From Microbacterium hydrocarbonoxydans (lineage in GTDB: Bacteria > Actinomycetota > Actinomycetes > Actinomycetales > Microbacteriaceae): 64,000 nucleotides of DNA. A program made the position numbers and the translations under genes. The stretch spans positions 124,001 to 188,000 of the forward strand of contig NZ_JAMBOY010000001.1 of assembly GCF_023715885.1 (NCBI RefSeq), in the 5' to 3' direction. The first letter of the stretch is position 1. Each line of letters opens with the position of its first letter. The notes below the pieces were generated by a model, which saw only the letters and a list, made by a program, of their open reading frames with translations, had not been told where the DNA came from and did no database searches. Positions 20,025 to 31,000 of this stretch are shown in pieces.

Positions 20025-21362
20025 TCACTCCGCCCATAGGTGAAGAGAGGGTCTTTTCCCCCTCATGCCAAGATTGACCTTCGTACGTCCGTCCGCCTGA
20101 GGATGCCATCGAGCAGTATTTCCGTTTCGACCCGTCAGCATATGTCCATGATGCGTTGTAGCACTGCGAGTGGGATTTCGCCCGACCCACTTGTTAGTGG
20201 CACGAACCGCCACCTTCATGCTAGTGCTTTGGAACCCTGGACTCTTCCCCGTTCGTTGGACGACCCTCGCCATTTGAACCAACTTCGACGCTTCCCTCTC
20301 AACGTTTATCGCAGCCTTGATCACCTTCGGCGCACTCACAAGCAAACGAGCGCCGATGGTGACGCCCTTGATCGCCAGTCCCGCTGCGGTGCCGACACCC
20401 GGAATGAACATGATGGCAGTGGAGACCACGTCGAGCGCGAGGAGCCAATCGAACTCGCCGGTCAGGTCGTTGCTGTTGATGGGGTCGGTGGGCCACACGT
20501 AGTCGTTGTCGACACCGCCTTCCACGGGATCCACTTGTAGGAAGCGACCGAGGGCGGGGACATACAACCGCACCCCCATCTCGACCACGAGCGTCGATCC
20601 GGCGGACTCCGCAGGCTTCAACGCACCCTGGTGCCAGAGGGTGTTCCCTGCGACCTGGTTCGTGTCATCCGCCGCCGCGGTGCCGATCGCGAACGTGGCG
20701 GGGTCGACGGGCTGCCCGAACGGATCCCACAACAACAGCGCACCATTCGTGCCACCACTCCGCGTCATGAGCCCGTGCCCACCGAGACCGGGGAATGCCC
20801 ACGTGACGGTCCCGGCCTGGTCCGTCCACGACACCCCACCCGGCAACCCGACGCTGCGAGTGAGGTCGGTACCGGTCATCTGCCCCCACGCCGCATCCCC
20901 ACCCGCCGCAAACAGGTACTTCACCGTGGATGCCGGAGCAGACCCTGCCGGGTCGGTCGTGCGGGACACATTCCGCCCCGACGCATCCCGAAGGATGCTC
21001 ACGGTGGTGCCGTCGTCGTACGTGGTCCCCACATGCCGATCCGCCGCGTCGTAGACGAACCACATGTCGCCCAACCGGGTTATGTTCCCGCGGCCGTCAT
21101 ATGTGATCTCCGACGCCGCCGCACCATCGGTCACACTCGACGCCCCCGGAATCGCCCCGGTCACCGTCGACGACAACAACCGGTCGGCCCAGTCGTAGCA
21201 GTACGCCGTCGACGTCGCCACCGGCGCCTGCCCCGGATCGTTCCAGACATCCGTGAGCCCGGTCCGGTTCCCCGACATGCCGGCGGACGTGTGCTGCCCG
21301 CACCCACCCGACCCCGCGAACGCATACGTCAACTCGAGGCCGGGAATCTTCGCCGCCACCAA
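20025..21362 (-). CDS. displaced Rhs module 2: truncated core with its own toxin tip
   Basis: An intact frame of up to 445 codons, beginning within the core (VAAKIPGLELTYAFAGSGG) and passing [18 protein letters not shown] and [19 protein letters not shown] to the DPINSNDLTG junction. The tip of about 145 residues starts FDWLLALDVVSTAIMFIPGV, very like the pre-toxin part of the full-length protein. It then diverges into a basic end with THHGHMLTGRNG and TKVNLGMRG...SLHLWAE. No signal peptide and no clear ribosome site are present, so it is probably a silent cassette. The toxic activity is not recognisable. Confidence 0.8.
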   Translation of the reverse strand: MVAAKIPGLELTYAFAGSGGCGQHTSAGMSGNRTGLTDVWNDPGQAPVATSTAYCYDWADRLLSSTVTGAIPGASSVTDGAAASEITYDGRGNITRLGDMWFVYDAADRHVGTTYDDGTTVSILRDASGRNVSRTTDPAGSAPASTVKYLFAAGGDAAWGQMTGTDLTRSVGLPGGVSWTDQAGTVTWAFPGLGGHGLMTRSGGTNGALLLWDPFGQPVDPATFAIGTAAADDTNQVAGNTLWHQGALKPAESAGSTLVVEMGVRLYVPALGRFLQVDPVEGGVDNDYVWPTDPINSNDLTGEFDWLLALDVVSTAIMFIPGVGTAAGLAIKGVTIGARLLVSAPKVIKAAINVEREASKLVQMARVVQRTGKSPGFQSTSMKVAVRATNKWVGRNPTRSATTHHGHMLTGRNGNTARWHPQADGRTKVNLGMRGKRPSLHLWAE

Positions 21363-21401
21363 CCGTTCGGCCGCGTCATCGCCATCAACACAAGCGGGTT
21401 A

Positions 21402-21665
21402 CTACTCTTCCAACCATGATCGCTTCAAACGGTCTTCGAGGGATAGACCGTCACGCGAGACGCTACGAACAGACCATGGCGCTCCGCTCGCGATCCACCG
21501 AGCACGATACTTCGCAGTCGATTCGAACCCCGTGTCCTCGTATCCCCATTGGACGCCGCAGCAAGGACAAATATCGAATGATGGGAGACTCCCGGACTCG
21601 CCCCATGGTGGGTCTCCTGCGTCATAGCCGCAGACCCGGCAATGTCGCTGGTCAAAATTGCGCAT
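21402..21665 (-). CDS. cysteine-rich CPCC-type small protein, immunity-like
   Basis: An 87-residue protein with HCRVCGYD near the start, then FDICPCCGVQWGYED and YRARWIASGAPW. Two Cys pairs (CxxC and CPCC) would bind one zinc. The layout C..CGYD...CPCCG..FGYED....R..WI..GA.W matches the cysteine-rich CPCC family, which recurs beside polymorphic toxins. It starts 16 nt after an Rhs fragment that ends DPFR-stop, so its toxin tip appears to have been deleted. Function as an immunity protein is inferred. Confidence 0.7.
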   Translation of the reverse strand: MRNFDQRHCRVCGYDAGDPPWGESGSLPSFDICPCCGVQWGYEDTGFESTAKYRARWIASGAPWSVRSVSRDGLSLEDRLKRSWLEE

Positions 21666-21680
21666 AGAAGTAGTCCGAAG

Positions 21681-21792
21681 CTACCTGAACGGGTCCCACT
21701 GGAGCAGCGCACCGTTGCTGGCACCGGACCTGGTGCTGAGCCCGTGGCCGCCGAGCCGCGCGAACGACCACGCGACGGTCCCTGCTTGGGTT
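21681..21792 (-). pseudogene. Rhs core fragment ending at DPF
   Basis: About 33 codons read GTVAWSFARLGGHGLSTRSG, then NGALLQWDPFR and stop. They correspond to the [30 protein letters not shown] segment of the intact protein but are more diverged than the other copies. The rest of the core and the tip are gone. The 100 bp upstream hold no recognisable gene. Confidence 0.75.
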
Positions 21793-21896
21793 GGCCCTCG
21801 ACGTCACCGCCCCTGGCGTACTTTGCGCCACTGTAGGCATTTGCGCCATCACGCCACGTGCCTTGATCACCTTTCCGGCGCTCCCGGGCCTTCGCG

Positions 21897-22274
21897 TCAG
21901 GTTCTATACAGGAATTGCCACGGCATCGACGGATCGAAGATCCGAATATCGCGCGCTCCGGCACCGAAAAGCCGCTCCTCCGCCGTCGAACGAAGACTCA
22001 CTGGGCAGAGCTCGACGCGAAACTCGATCAAAAACTCCTCGATCCATCGCTCAACTTCGGATACTTTTCCCCAATGAAGGACAACATCCGTGGGGTCAAT
22101 GCCTCCCAGATCAACATACTCCGGGTTGAACGTCATCTCGATCAGGAGGTCGCTAGATCTGTGAATGGTATCGAACAAAACATAAAACGATGCGTCGCGA
22201 CCGCGGTCAACAAAACCGACCGCCCCATCATTCAGGATCATTCGGATGTTCGTAGAGTTTGACTCGTGACGCAT
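21897..22274 (-). CDS. candidate immunity protein of Rhs module 1
   Basis: A 125-residue acidic protein (NPEYVDLGGIDPTDVVLHWGK, then VERWIEEFLIEFRVEL) whose ATG follows the toxin-tip stop of module 1 by 3 nt; that stop is doubled (TAG TAA). CTGGAG within the end of the tip can serve as ribosome site. It is clearly AT-richer than flanking housekeeping genes. Family unknown; immunity role inferred from position and charge. Confidence 0.7.
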   Translation of the reverse strand: MRHESNSTNIRMILNDGAVGFVDRGRDASFYVLFDTIHRSSDLLIEMTFNPEYVDLGGIDPTDVVLHWGKVSEVERWIEEFLIEFRVELCPVSLRSTAEERLFGAGARDIRIFDPSMPWQFLYRT

Positions 22275-22277
22275 TTA

Positions 22278-24450
22278 CTACTCCAGCCAGACATGAAAAT
22301 TCTGTCGTACGTGGTTTCGACCGAAGTTCACCTTTGGACGTCCACTCTGTGATACTCCGGGCCCACGAACCCATCGACCGCTGGGCCCGGTACGCATCCG
22401 AGTTCCATGACTCGAAAGACGCTCACTTGCTCTGCTCCCTTGCGACCACACACGGCCAGCCCAATTCGCAGCTCGAGGGGATGCCGTTATCTCGCCCACC
22501 GCGCCACGAACACCGCGAGTATAACGGGATGCTTTCACAAGGATCTGTCCGGCCTTCACCACGTCAGCAACGAGCTTCACAGCGCGAGCCGCCAAGGACG
22601 CGGTCCTCGCAACCATAATCGCCCCAGCGACCGGCGCGCCGACCCCGGTCGCAATTAGAGCAACTGAGAGAACTGCGAGTCCAATGTCGAGGGTCAGGCC
22701 CCAGTCCCATTCTTCGCCTGTGAGATCGTGTCCGTTGATGGGGTCGTTCGGCCAGGAATAGTCATTCGCCCCACCACCCTCGACCGGGTCGACTTGCAGG
22801 AACCTGCCGAGGGCGGGCGCATACAGTCGCGCGCCCATCTCAACGATGAGCGTCGATCCGGCCGACTCGGCGGGTTTGAGCGCGCCCTGGTGCCAGAGGG
22901 TGTTGCCGGCGACCTGGTTCGTGTCATCCGCCGCGGTCGTGCCGATCGCGAACGTGGCAGGGTCGACGGGCTGCCCGAACGGGTCCCACAGGAGCAGAGC
23001 CCCGGTGGTGCCGCTGGTGCGGGTGATGAGCCCGTGCCCACCGAGCCCGGGGAACGACCACGTCACCGTCCCGGCCAGGTTCGTCCACGACACCCCACCC
23101 GGCAACCCGATGCTGCGGGTCAGGTCGGTACCGGTCATCTGCCCCCACGCGGCATCCCCACCCGCCGCAAACAAGTACCGGACGGTGGATGCCGGGGCAG
23201 TGCCTGCGGGGTCGGTGGTGCGGGACACGATCCGCCCCGACGCATCCCGCACGATCGCCACGGTGGTGCCGTCGTCGTACGTGGTTCCCACATGCCGGTT
23301 CGCCGCGTCATAGCTGAACTGCATATCCGCGAGACGGATCGTGTTGCCCCGGGCGTCGTACACGACCTCCGACGCCGCGACCCCGTCGGTCACACTCGAC
23401 GCCCCCGGGATCGCCCCCGTCACCGTCGAGGACAACAGCCGGTCGGCCCAGTCGTAGCAGTACGCCGTCGACGTCGTCACCGGCGCCTGCCCAGGTGCGG
23501 TCCACACATCCGTCAACCCGGTCCGGTTCCCCGACAACCCGGCGGACGTGTTCGGCCCGCACCCACCGGAAGACGCGAACGCATACGTCAACTCGTGCCC
23601 GGGAATCTTCGCCGAGACCAACCGTCCGGCCGTGTCATACCCGTACGTCGACGAATACGACGCCGACCCGGACGCCGAGGTCTGCTGCACCACCCGCCCC
23701 GACTGCGACCTGACAACCGCATCCGATACGGTCTGCCCGCCGACAGACCACTCCTGCGACACCACCCGCTCAGCCCGGTCACGGCCGACCTGGGTCAGCG
23801 CGGACCCGTCCGGATACGTCACCTGCGCCAGCCTCTGCACCGCGTCATACGTCACCCCCGCCAACGGGGTCCCATCGACCGTGACCCTGAGGACCTTCCC
23901 GTCCGCGTCATACGAGTACGCCGTCACCGACGCCACCCCACCCGCCGGCGTCGTCGAGATCTGTGTCACCCGACCCGACGCGGGGTCATACGTCGGGGTG
24001 GTTACGGTGCCCCACACATCCGTGTAACTCACCGTCCGACCCAACAGGTCCGTCTGGGTGGTGATGGTCGACCCGTTCGGCGACCCCGCGACCGCCACCC
24101 CCGACGTCACGACCGTGTACCCGCCGCCGACTGCCCGGACGCTCCGCGTGGTCGTGGTCGAGATCGTCGCCACCCCCGACGGACCTACCACCGACGACGC
24201 CACGGCCTCTCCCCGCTCATCGAACGTCGTGCAGGACCAGTCCGTATCCGCCGACGTCTTCGTCCCGACCGTGCGACCCACGCGTCATACGCGAACTGCG
24301 TCGTGATCGCCGAGCCACCCGCCGGCGTCGGGCCCGTGGTTGACTTCACCATCCCGGCCTGCTTCGTCCCCGCAGGAATCCCGCACACCGCCGGCGCATT
24401 CTCCAGATCCCCGTAATACGCCGACGTCGTCTGCGCCGACGCCGGAGCCC
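22278..24450 (-). pseudogene. displaced Rhs module 1: long truncated core with toxin tip, one frameshift
   Basis: Homology to the full-length Rhs starts sharply at 24450 (APASAQTTSAYYGD) and covers its last third, with YD-type repeats such as [10 protein letters not shown] and YDADGKVL. A run of four C in the intact copy is three C near 24277, so the first 60 codons are in another frame than the remaining 667. After [10 protein letters not shown] comes a tip of about 143 residues. It has a hydrophobic pre-toxin stretch ([20 protein letters not shown]) and a basic end, [19 protein letters not shown], that resembles the end of the module 2 tip. No secretion signal is present, so it is a silent or broken cassette. 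Confidence 0.85.
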
Positions 24451-24532
24451 GTTTGAGAACTTGCGGGAACGTTACCGCTCCCGGCACACTTCGAATTACC
24501 TTCAGCGATCGCACCATAACGCCGCCACCACG

Positions 24533-25063
24533 TCAGTCGTGCTTCATGACGTCTTTTCCCGGTGGTCGGCGCGCGGCTCGCGACGCTGCCACCGCTCGGA
24601 GATCACTCCATCCAGCCTCGATGGCTTCATCAAGGCGTCTCGCATACTTCTCGGGAGACTTTTCGGACCGTGGAAGCGGGGCGAAGAGCCTTAGCATGCC
24701 ATATTTCTCATCGAGCCCGTAGTCCTCAAGCGCGTCCTCGACGAGAGATGGTGGATCGGCTTCGGACAACCACTCAGTGCGAATCTGGCTCAGCCGAAGG
24801 AGCAGTAAGGTCTCCCGTTCGACATCGTTTAGCGGGTAGGGATCAGGTAGTTCGCTGAGAATTTCTTCGACCTGATCAAGCTCGTGCGAAAGAAGGAGTG
24901 CGATTCTCTCTTCCGTGCGTGAGAGGTCGTCACCGATCCGCAACCGCGCGAGCTCGCTTTCGACAACGTCAGAAGAGTCGATAGAGCCCCGACGATAGAG
25001 CTCGAACACCAGCCCTGATGTTCGAAGAAAGGGACTGATGCCGTCAAGAACGTGCCTACTCAT
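24533..25063 (-). CDS. immunity protein candidate of the full-length Rhs toxin
   Basis: A 176-residue acidic, helical protein (SSDVVESELARLRIGDDLSR, HELDQVEEILSELPDPYPL). Its ATG overlaps the Rhs stop codon (ATGA), with GAGAGG as ribosome site, so both are translated together. No membrane segment is present, so it should act in the cytoplasm against an incoming toxin. The family is not recognised. An upstream in-frame start at 25111 lies inside the Rhs gene and is less likely. Confidence 0.75.
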   Translation of the reverse strand: MSRHVLDGISPFLRTSGLVFELYRRGSIDSSDVVESELARLRIGDDLSRTEERIALLLSHELDQVEEILSELPDPYPLNDVERETLLLLRLSQIRTEWLSEADPPSLVEDALEDYGLDEKYGMLRLFAPLPRSEKSPEKYARRLDEAIEAGWSDLRAVAASRAARRPPGKDVMKHD

Positions 25064-28000
25064 CGCCCTCTCCAGAACGAGTGTGTGAGGTTGCCACCTC
25101 GTACGAACCACTCCTGAGTTCCTGGTCTGCCGTTGACCGACATCGGTACACGCACGAACGTCGTTCGCACGCCATCACCGCCCCGACCTCGCGTGACAGT
25201 TGCACTTGTTCGAATCGATCCGCGGACAAGCGGGGACTTGCCCGCGCTGTGCCACTTGTCGTTCTTCAAAGCACTTCCCACAGGTCTCGCCCTGATCACT
25301 GATTGGTAACCATACTCGCGCAGGACTCGAGTCTCTGCTCGACCTATCGCGGCAGCTGCCCTGGTCAGCTTCACGGCTTGTGCGCCCACTCTCGCCGCCC
25401 CCAACACGAGACGCGCGGCGAGCAACGTTCCCTTGATGGCGAGTCCCACACCCGTGCCGACGCCCGGGATGAACATGACGGCGGTCGAGACCACGTCGAG
25501 CGCGAGGAGCCAGTCAAACTCTCCCGAGAGGTCGGCGGAGTTTACGGGATCGGGCGGCCAGACGTAGTCGTTGTCGACGCCACCCTCGATGGGATCGACC
25601 TGGAGGAAGCGACCGAGGGCGGGGACATACAGTCGCGCCCCCATCTCGACCACGAGCGTCGACCCGGCGGACTCCGCAGGCTTCAACGCACCCTGGTGCC
25701 AGAGGGTGTTCCCGGCGACCTGGTTCGTGTCATCCGCAGCCGTGGTGCCGATCGCGAACGTGGCGGGGTCGACGGGCTGCCCGAACGGATCCCACAACAA
25801 CAACGCACCATTCGTGCCACCACTCCGCGTCATGAGCCCGTGGCCGCCGAGTCCGGGGAATGCCCACGTGACGGTCCCGGCCTGGTTCGTCCAGGACACC
25901 CCACCGGGGAGTCCGATGCTGCGGGTGAGGTCAGTGCCGGTCATCTGGCCCCACGCCGCGTCCCCGCCCGCCGCGAACAGGTACTGCACGGTGGATGCCG
26001 GAGCAGAACCTGCCGGGTCGGTCGTGCGGGACACGATCCGCCCCGACGCATCCCGGACGATGGACACGGTCGTGCCGTCGTCGTACGTGGTTCCCACGTG
26101 CCGATCCGCCGCGTCATAGACGAACCGCATATCCCCCAGCCGGGTCGTGTTCCCTCGGCCGTCATACATGATCTCCGATGCCGCGACACCGTCGGTCATG
26201 CTCGACGCCCCGGGGATCGCGCCGGTCACGGTCGAGGACAGGAGCCGGTCGGCCCAGTCGTAGCAGTACGCCGTCGACGTCGTCACCGGAGCATGCCCCG
26301 GAGCCGTCCACACATCCACAAGCCCAGTCCGGTTCCCCGAGGCACCGGCCGACGTGTTCGGACCGCACCCACCCGACCCCGCGAACGCATACGTCAACTC
26401 GTGCCCGGGGATCCGTGCCGTCACCAACCGGCCCGCACCGTCATAACCGTACGTCGACGAATACGACGTGGAGCCTGTCGCGGACGTCTGCTGCACCACC
26501 CGCCCCGACTGCGACCTCACCACACTGTCAGTCACGACCTGCCCGCCCACAGACCACTCCTGCGACACCACCCGCTCAGCCCGGTCACGGCCGACCTGGG
26601 TCAGCGCCGATCCGTCCGGATACGTCACCTGCGCCAGGCGCTGCACCGCGTCATACGTCACCCCCGCCAACGGGGTCCCGTCGACCGTGACCGTCAACAC
26701 CTTCCCGTCCGCGTCATAGGTGTACGCCGTCACCGAAGCCGCCCCGCCCGCCGGCGTCGTCGACACCTGCATCACCCGACCCGACGCCGGGTCATACGTC
26801 GGGGTGGTGACCGTGCCCCACACATCCGTGTAACTCACCGTCCGCCCCAACAGATCCGTCACCGTGGTGATCGTCGACCCGTTCGGCGAACCCGCCACCG
26901 CCACCCCCGACGTCACGACCGTGTACCCGCCGCCGACCGCCCGGACGCTCCGCGTGGTCGTCGTCGAGATCGACGCCACCCCCGACGGACCCACCACCGA
27001 CGACGCCACGACCTCTCCGCGCGCGTCGAACGTCGTGCAGGACCAGTCCGCATCCGCCGACGACTTCGTCCCCACCGTGCGACCCCACGCGTCATACGCG
27101 AACTGTGTCGTGATCGCCGACCCGGCCGCAGGCGTCGGGCCCGTGGTCGACTTCACCATCCCGGCCTGCTTCGTTCCCGCAGGAATCCCACACACCGCCG
27201 GCGCGTTCTCCAGATCCCCGTAGTACGCCGAGGTCGTCTGCGCCGACGCCGGAGCCCCCGCCACCGTCGCCCCCGGCAGAGCACGCGTGAGACGCCGCAA
27301 CCACCCCGACCCACCCGGCTGCTCGAACGTCGTCGCCGTCTTCAACGCAAGACCGTCGGGGTCGACGGTGGATGCCGTCGCCTGCCCCAACCACGGATGC
27401 TGATACGTCATTGTCGCCGTCGTCGTGGGAGCCACCGCACCCGACACGGCCGTCGAGTCATCCGCCACCGTCTTCGTCACGAGACCGTAGTCCGGACGCA
27501 AAGCGCTCCCCGGCACGACCGATGCCGTCGTGCCCGACGACGGGGTGCGCCACTTCAGCTGAAGAGTCGCCGCTCCGGTATCTTCGCGGTACTCGACTCG
27601 GATGCGTCGGGTCTCACCCGCAGCGACCGTGATCGGCGTGCCCACGCGTTCGATCGAACCGGTCTCCCATCTGTCGACGACGATGACATCTCCCACCCAG
27701 ACACGAGCTCCGTCATCGCTGTTCGCGACGAACGTGTACTGCCCTGCCTCGGGGAAGGTGACAAGACCGGTCAATCGAAGCGACCAGTTGTCGACCGGGA
27801 TGCCGGCGCCCGGTGACGCCGTGCTCCATGCCCTGTCGATCGTTGCCGCCGCACCACCGACGCCATGACCGATCAGCGACGGCTTACCCGCGAGATGCGG
27901 ATTGGCGTAGTACGTCGCCTGAAGCCCCTGCATCCCACCGTCGTAAGTCGTGGAGGTGTGCGCCGGGAGAATCCCGCATCCGTTCGTTCCGACCGGGTCG

Positions 28001-31000
28001 GTCACTGGCCGCCCGTTCGATTGGAAGCACGCTGCCGGTGCCGCGCCGTACGTGTCCGTCGCACGGTCGGTCGCGGCGTCGTAGACGGTCGTCGATCTCA
28101 TGCCGAGCGAGTTCGTCGCCGACAGCACCAGGTCCTTCGTGGGGTGCCACTCCTGTGTCGTCGTGACCCCCAGCGGACTCGTCGCCGAGGTCTGCCGCCA
28201 CACCGCGTCGTAGGCAACGGTGCTCGTCGAATTCGCGACCCCTGCGACCGACACCGCGGACGTGCGGGCCGCAAGGTCGTAGGCGTAGGTCTTCTTCATC
28301 CGCGGCGCAGGGCCGCCGTCCGGTGACGGGAGCTCGACGGCCGAGACCCGCCCGTCGGAGTAAGTGACCGTGGTCTCCGGCGGGTCATAGTCGCTCGACA
28401 CCGGCTGGGCGAGCAGATAGTCGTTCGCAACGGAGTCCCGCACCGACGTGAGCACGTTCGCGCTGTCGTACCCGAAGACGGTGCGCTCGTTGCCCGGGTC
28501 TTCGATGATCCACAGCTGATCTCCCGCGTAGTACAGGTTGGTCACCGGCGCCGGCTCCGATCCGAGCGCCGGATAGACGATCTGGCAGAGCGACCCCGCG
28601 CGCGCCGGCAGGTGATTCGGCGGCAGCGTCGGGCACGCGTTCTGCGCCGCATTCTGATAGACGAACGACAGCTTGCGGTGGTACGTCGAACCGTCCTTCG
28701 ACAGCGGATCGACGATCTCCTTCACGGTGCCGTCGCCGTTGTAGATCATGATCGGCGCAGCGGGCTTCTGCCCGTCCGCGACCGAGGTCGCGGACTCGAC
28801 GGTGCCGTTCGCGGCGAACTGATAGACCGTGCCGCCCTCATCGGTGAACACGACGCGACCGGAATTGTCGAGCGACACCACGCCGTACTCCCCCGCCGGC
28901 GGAGTGTATCCGCCCGACGACGTTCTCGAGTAGGTGTGCGCGCCGCCCGTGACATCGGTGAGCACGACCGCCTGCGGCTCGATCGTCGCGCGCGACCACG
29001 CTGTCGCGTCCCCCGCGATGGGCGTCGACGCCGTCCACCCCTGGCGCAGCGGCGAGCGCTGCGTCGTGAACCAGGACGCAGGAACGATGACGGGGCCTTC
29101 GTCGTCAGCGAGGTCGTCGGCCCATAGCTCGACGTACGCGGCGCCCGTAGCCTCGAGATAGTCGAACTGGATCGGGACCTCGGCGGTCGACAGGTTCTGG
29201 TTCCCCGACCACGCGACGACCCCTGCCAGCGTTCCCCATCGGTCGAGAACCGAGGTGTTGTTCACGCGAAGGCGTACGCCGTCGTCGTGTCGAACCCCGA
29301 ATCGCCACTGCGAGGATGCGTGAGGGACACGGATGAAGCCTGTCCATTGCGCCATGAAGTAGTCGTTCGCAAGAGCCGGTCCCGGCGACGAAGCGGACCA
29401 GTCGAACGAGACGGCCGAGTCGGTCCGGACCATGAGGGGTGTTTTGCCTGCGAAGGTGAATCCGGCCGCAGAGGTCGGCACGTTGCCCAGCGAATCCTTG
29501 GCGTCATAGTACGAACCGGTGAGTCCGCGGTTGACGACTCCCTCCGAGCGGGAGTTGTAGCTGAACGACATGCCCATGGGCCCGCCGAGTGTGCTGACGA
29601 GCGGCGAGGAGAAGGAGAGATTCGCATTGCCGTTGGCAAGATTCACCGTGACCGGCCCCGACGTGTCGAACGGCGAGGGGCCCGACGACCCCAGACGCAG
29701 ATCCACTTTGAGCCGCTTCACCCACGCCGGGTTCGTGTTCTTGCTGGCCCCGTATGCGGGCTGCACGATCCACGAGTAGATGTTTCCGTCACGAAGCGTC
29801 CCCGGCGGCACGGTCCACCGCACCTTGCCGTCCGGGTCGGCGGAGACCAGCCCCGACGTGAACACCGCTCCGGATTTCGCGTCTGCGCCCGTCGCGATCT
29901 TGAACTCGTACTTCACCTCCCCGCCCGCGGGGAGTCCCGCGGGCGCGGCGACCGCATCGACCTGCAGCGTCGGTGTGACCGTCACGATCGTCTCGGGAAC
30001 GCCCGTCGTGTTGCCGGGGCTCGCCGTCGCCTCCGGCGGGGTCGGCGGAACGAGCTGCGTGGTCAGCGTGCGGATCGCGGTCGTCCGCTCTGTCGACTGC
30101 CCCGCCCACCCGTGATGAGCATCGTGGACCTTCCCCCGCCAGTAGTACGTCACCCCGGGTTGCAACTTCCCCTCGGGAACGGTGGCCTGGGTGTTGCTGA
30201 TCCACCCGGAATCCCAGACCGGAGCACTCATGTCGGCGTTGGCAGACACGGTGAACGCGTACGCCATGGCCGGCGAGTGCGGAGAGGAATTCGTGGCGCT
30301 GAGCGCGAGGGTGGGCCTCGTGGACTGATTCGTCGCGCCGTTGGCCGGCGACACCTGCGAGACCGTGGGGTAGGGCCAGTACTCCATGAGGTACGAAAGG
30401 CCCAGGCGTTTGTGGCTGTAGACCGCTGTCTCGTTGCCGGTCAACATGAAATACGCGGTCGAGAGATTGGACTGCAGGTAACCGACGGTGTTCGCGGCGA
30501 CCCCATCGCCGGCGGTCCAGGCACTGTTGTTGCCCATGGAGAAATCAGCCAGCCAGACACCGCTGCAGGTGAAGCACTCGCCCGTCGCCGAATACACGTT
30601 GCCCGGTTGAGTGGTCGTCGTCCCCTCGCCGCCGTAAGCGACGTTGATCTGGGCCGTACCGACGAACTGACCGGCCGCCGCACTGGCGTCGAACCCGGCC
30701 ACCGCGCGCCAGAACACGTTCTGGTTGCTCTGCCGAGTGTTGCCGATGTGCAGCTGACCGTTCATCACGGCACCGTCGGACTTGAACGATCGCGAGTAGG
30801 ACGCACCCGTGAGAACCGTCGGGTCGACGTAAACGGGGTACGCGCGCTCAGACGCCTTCAGCCACGTCGGGTCCACCTGCAGTGTGTACCTCCACGCTCC
30901 CCCTTCGGCCGGCTCCAGACCCACCCGGGGATTGACGAGAGAATCCGACCGCTCCCCCGTGGATCCGGACGAGTCCCAGGCCACGGGGGCGGGGATGTGC

